A stretch of 10,218 nt of DNA from Chromatiales bacterium (GTDB lineage: Bacteria > Pseudomonadota > Gammaproteobacteria > Thiohalospirales > Thiohalospiraceae): contig JALSRO010000336.1 in the NCBI GenBank assembly GCA_026984715.1, positions 1 to 10,218 of the forward strand. Reading direction: 5' to 3'. Below the pieces are notes generated by a model. It did no database searches. It had not been told where the DNA came from and saw only the letters and a list, made by a program, of their open reading frames with translations. Position 1 is the stretch's first letter. Each line of letters starts with the position of its first letter. Positions 8,596 through 10,218 of the stretch are shown piece after piece. The position numbers were made by a program, and so were the translations under genes.

Positions 8596-10218
8596 CTATC
8601 TGTCCGCAGAATCACCCTGCTCTAAGACAAATATATCCCAACTGCCATTGTCGTCCCCTTCCACCAGGTTCCTGCTGGTGGATTGGAAGGCGATGCTCTT
8701 GCCACTTTTGCTGATGGCTGGCCGGGTGGCCCAGTTGCTTCCATCCCCACCATCGCTGCTGGCGGAGACGCGGCTGACTTTCCCGCTATTGCGGTCATAG
8801 AGGAAAATATCCTGTTTGGGGCTGGTGCTCCCCGGTACCATTTTCTTCCGTTCCGCCTGGAATACGATGAAACGCCCATCACCGCTGATGGCGGGGTTGG
8901 CCGATGTCTTACCCTGTTGCTCCGCGCTTCCGCCTGGCGGGATCAGCGTGGTTTCTCCTGTCTTGCGATCATGGAGAAGAATGTCGGGCTTCCAGTTTTC
9001 GTAATTCGGGACCACATTTCCATGGTTGGACTGAAATACCACATACCGTCCGTCGGCGCTGATGGCGGGGTTGCTCGGCTGGCCCCACAACGGCTCCCCC
9101 TTGCTATTGACGGAAACCATCTCTGTCTTGCCACTGATGCGGTCGTGGACCAGGATATCCGGTTCCCCATTGTTACCCTTGGGGTGCAGGTTGGACGCCT
9201 CGGTGCGAAAGGCGATATAGCGGCCGTCCCCACTGATGGATGGGGCACCGGAGAAGCCGTTCCCCTGCTCCCCGCTGCTGGATACCGAGACACGTGTCAC
9301 CTTGCCACTGCTGCGCTCATAGAGAAAGATGTCCTGCTTGTGGTTGGTGTCTCCCTCTACTAGGTTGGTTGCGGCGGAACGGAAGGCGATGAAGTTGCCA
9401 TCGTCGCTGATCACCGGATAGTCCGATTTTCCATTCCCCTCCACCCCTGTGGAAGAGACCGAGATGCGCTGTGTCTTTCCCGTTTTCAGGTCGTGAAGAA
9501 AGATGTCGTCCACCCCGTTGGTGTCGCTGTCGATGAGATTGGTTGCGGCGGACTGGAAGACCACCAGCCGTCCGTCACCGCTGACAGAGGGATTGTGAGA
9601 ATCCCCGTTCCCTTCCCTCCCTTCGCTGGATATGGAGATACGGACGGTCCTGCTGCTTTGACGGTCGAAGAGAAAGACATCCCGGGATTTGTTGGTATCT
9701 CCAGCCACCACACGATCACTGAAGGTGGAGAATGCAACGAAGCGGCCATCACCACTGATGGCGGCCTCCTGCGCGCCCCCTTTGCTCTTGGGCAGGATGG
9801 CTCCGCTGCTGGTTCGGGATACCAAGGTCAACATCCCTCCCTGCAACGGCGTCTGGGACCGGACGGTGACTTCGACAGAAGGGGGGCTCTCTTCTCCATT
9901 CACCGTGGCAGTGACGATGGCAAAATAGCTTTTGCCAACAGAGATGGCATGCTCAAAGGGAGATGTGACACCATCGAACATCTTGCCACCCCGGTAACTG
10001 GCATAGTTGTCGGGTGTGATCCCCGGTTCTTCAGCCAGATAGAGTGTATATTTCTGTGCTCCGGGGATGTCGTTCCAGATGAAACTGGCATCGGCGCCGT
10101 CGATGGCAGCCCTGAAACCGGTTGGCGCAGGGGCAGCCGAATCGGGATTCGGATCGGCAGGATTCGAGCCGGCAGGATTCGAGCCGGCAGGATTCGAGCC
10201 GGCAGGATTCGAGCCGGC
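8596..10218 (-). CDS. Large seven-bladed beta-propeller protein with FN3-like domain and repeat linker (N-terminus outside window)
   Basis: The frame is open from the right window edge to the TAG at 8596-8598, giving 540 C-terminal residues. No start is visible; the ATG at 9979-9981 is internal because coding sequence continues upstream. Visible order: residues 1-21 are a linker of AGSNP units; about 32-124 look like a fibronectin-III-type domain (hydrophobic strands around FIWND, YTLYLAE and YFAIVTATVNG); about 137-540 are seven repeats of 58 residues. Each repeat has a core like ISGDGRFVAF, then a loop often DTNxxxD, then DIFLYDRxSGKxxRVS. These resemble WD40-like/PD40 (TolB-type) blades, and seven should close one propeller. 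Such proteins are usually exported and bind proteins, glycans or cell-wall material, but the partner here is unknown. The missing part probably carries a signal peptide and perhaps more domains. It is transcribed away from the window edge and separated by 183 bases from the next promoter. Confidence 0.9.
   Translation of the reverse strand, partial: AGSNPAGSNPAGSNPAGSNPADPNPDSAAPAPTGFRAAIDGADASFIWNDIPGAQKYTLYLAEEPGITPDNYASYRGGKMFDGVTSPFEHAISVGKSYFAIVTATVNGEESPPSVEVTVRSQTPLQGGMLTLVSRTSSGAILPKSKGGAQEAAISGDGRFVAFSTFSDRVVAGDTNKSRDVFLFDRQSSRTVRISISSEGREGNGDSHNPSVSGDGRLVVFQSAATNLIDSDTNGVDDIFLHDLKTGKTQRISVSSTGVEGNGKSDYPVISDDGNFIAFRSAATNLVEGDTNHKQDIFLYERSSGKVTRVSVSSSGEQGNGFSGAPSISGDGRYIAFRTEASNLHPKGNNGEPDILVHDRISGKTEMVSVNSKGEPLWGQPSNPAISADGRYVVFQSNHGNVVPNYENWKPDILLHDRKTGETTLIPPGGSAEQQGKTSANPAISGDGRFIVFQAERKKMVPGSTSPKQDIFLYDRNSGKVSRVSASSDGGDGSNWATRPAISKSGKSIAFQSTSRNLVEGDDNGSWDIFVLEQGDSADR
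8599..9810 (-). repeat. Seven tandem 174-bp units encoding propeller blades
   Basis: The CTGAT/CTGAC anchor that encodes the S(G/D)DG turn recurs at 9755, 9581, 9407, 9233, 9059, 8885 and 8711. Every step is exactly 174 bases (58 codons), so there is no indel across seven units; the last unit is two codons short at the C-terminus. DNA identity is patchy: 17 bases are identical between units 5 and 6 (9057-9073 and 8883-8899), and 14 between units 2 and 3 (9539-9552 and 9365-9378). This points to origin by in-frame duplication. Confidence 0.9.
10156..10218 (-). repeat. 15-bp tandem repeat encoding the AGSNP linker, cut by the window edge
   Basis: The unit GGCAGGATTCGAGCC (plus strand) is present as four perfect copies (10156-10170, 10171-10185, 10186-10200, 10201-10215) plus three bases of a fifth. 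A diverged copy lies at 10144-10155. On the coding strand it gives AGSNP repeats, a flexible spacer before the FN3-like domain. Because the unit is 15 bases, copy-number changes would keep the frame. Confidence 0.95.

Noticed and set aside
8683..9363. Plus-strand open frame (226 codons) opposite the propeller gene
   Set aside because: Its apparent repeats are the antisense image of the 174-bp units; the minus-strand frame has the coherent blade motifs and continues to the edge.
9979..9981. ATG as the start of the propeller gene
   Set aside because: The same frame is open to the window edge and encodes the first half of an FN3-like domain plus the repeat linker, so this Met is internal.

Overview
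The window is chromosomal DNA from a proteobacterium, most likely a gammaproteobacterium. The RpoB and RpoC proteins run almost collinear with the E. coli subunits. In RpoC the zinc, catalytic, bridge-helix and trigger-loop residues fall at the same residue numbers as in E. coli. I cannot name a genus; a sulfur-oxidising or related marine lineage is possible but unproven.

Layout: (1) 1-3153 (+) is the 3' three quarters of rpoB, open at the left edge. (2) 3154-3219 is a short rpoB-rpoC spacer with a perfect 11-bp hairpin and a ribosome binding site that favours a TTG start for rpoC at 3220. (3) 3220-7449 (+) is a complete rpoC. (4) 7450-7544 holds a GC-rich hairpin, the likely end of the rpoBC transcript. 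(5) On the minus strand, reading toward rpoC, is a two-gene unit: a small two-helix membrane protein (DUF2892/YgaP-like, 8151-8351), then a secreted single-haem protein of the DUF3365/Tll0287-like family (7545-8123). It is preceded by a good sigma-70-type promoter (8385-8412). (6) 8413-8595 is non-coding, with a 14-bp perfect palindrome. (7) 8596-10218 (-) is the C-terminal 540 residues of a large, probably exported protein: a low-complexity linker of repeated five-residue units, a fibronectin-III-like domain, and seven exactly 58-residue repeats that should close into a seven-bladed beta-propeller. It runs off the right edge inside a 15-bp tandem repeat.

The rpoBC half is ordinary core transcription machinery. 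The minus-strand half looks like accessory envelope/periplasmic functions beside it, with no str-operon genes (rpsL, rpsG, fusA) following rpoC. No defence system, mobile element, CRISPR array or RNA gene is visible. The most unusual item is the indel-free seven-unit propeller gene with its expandable linker repeat.
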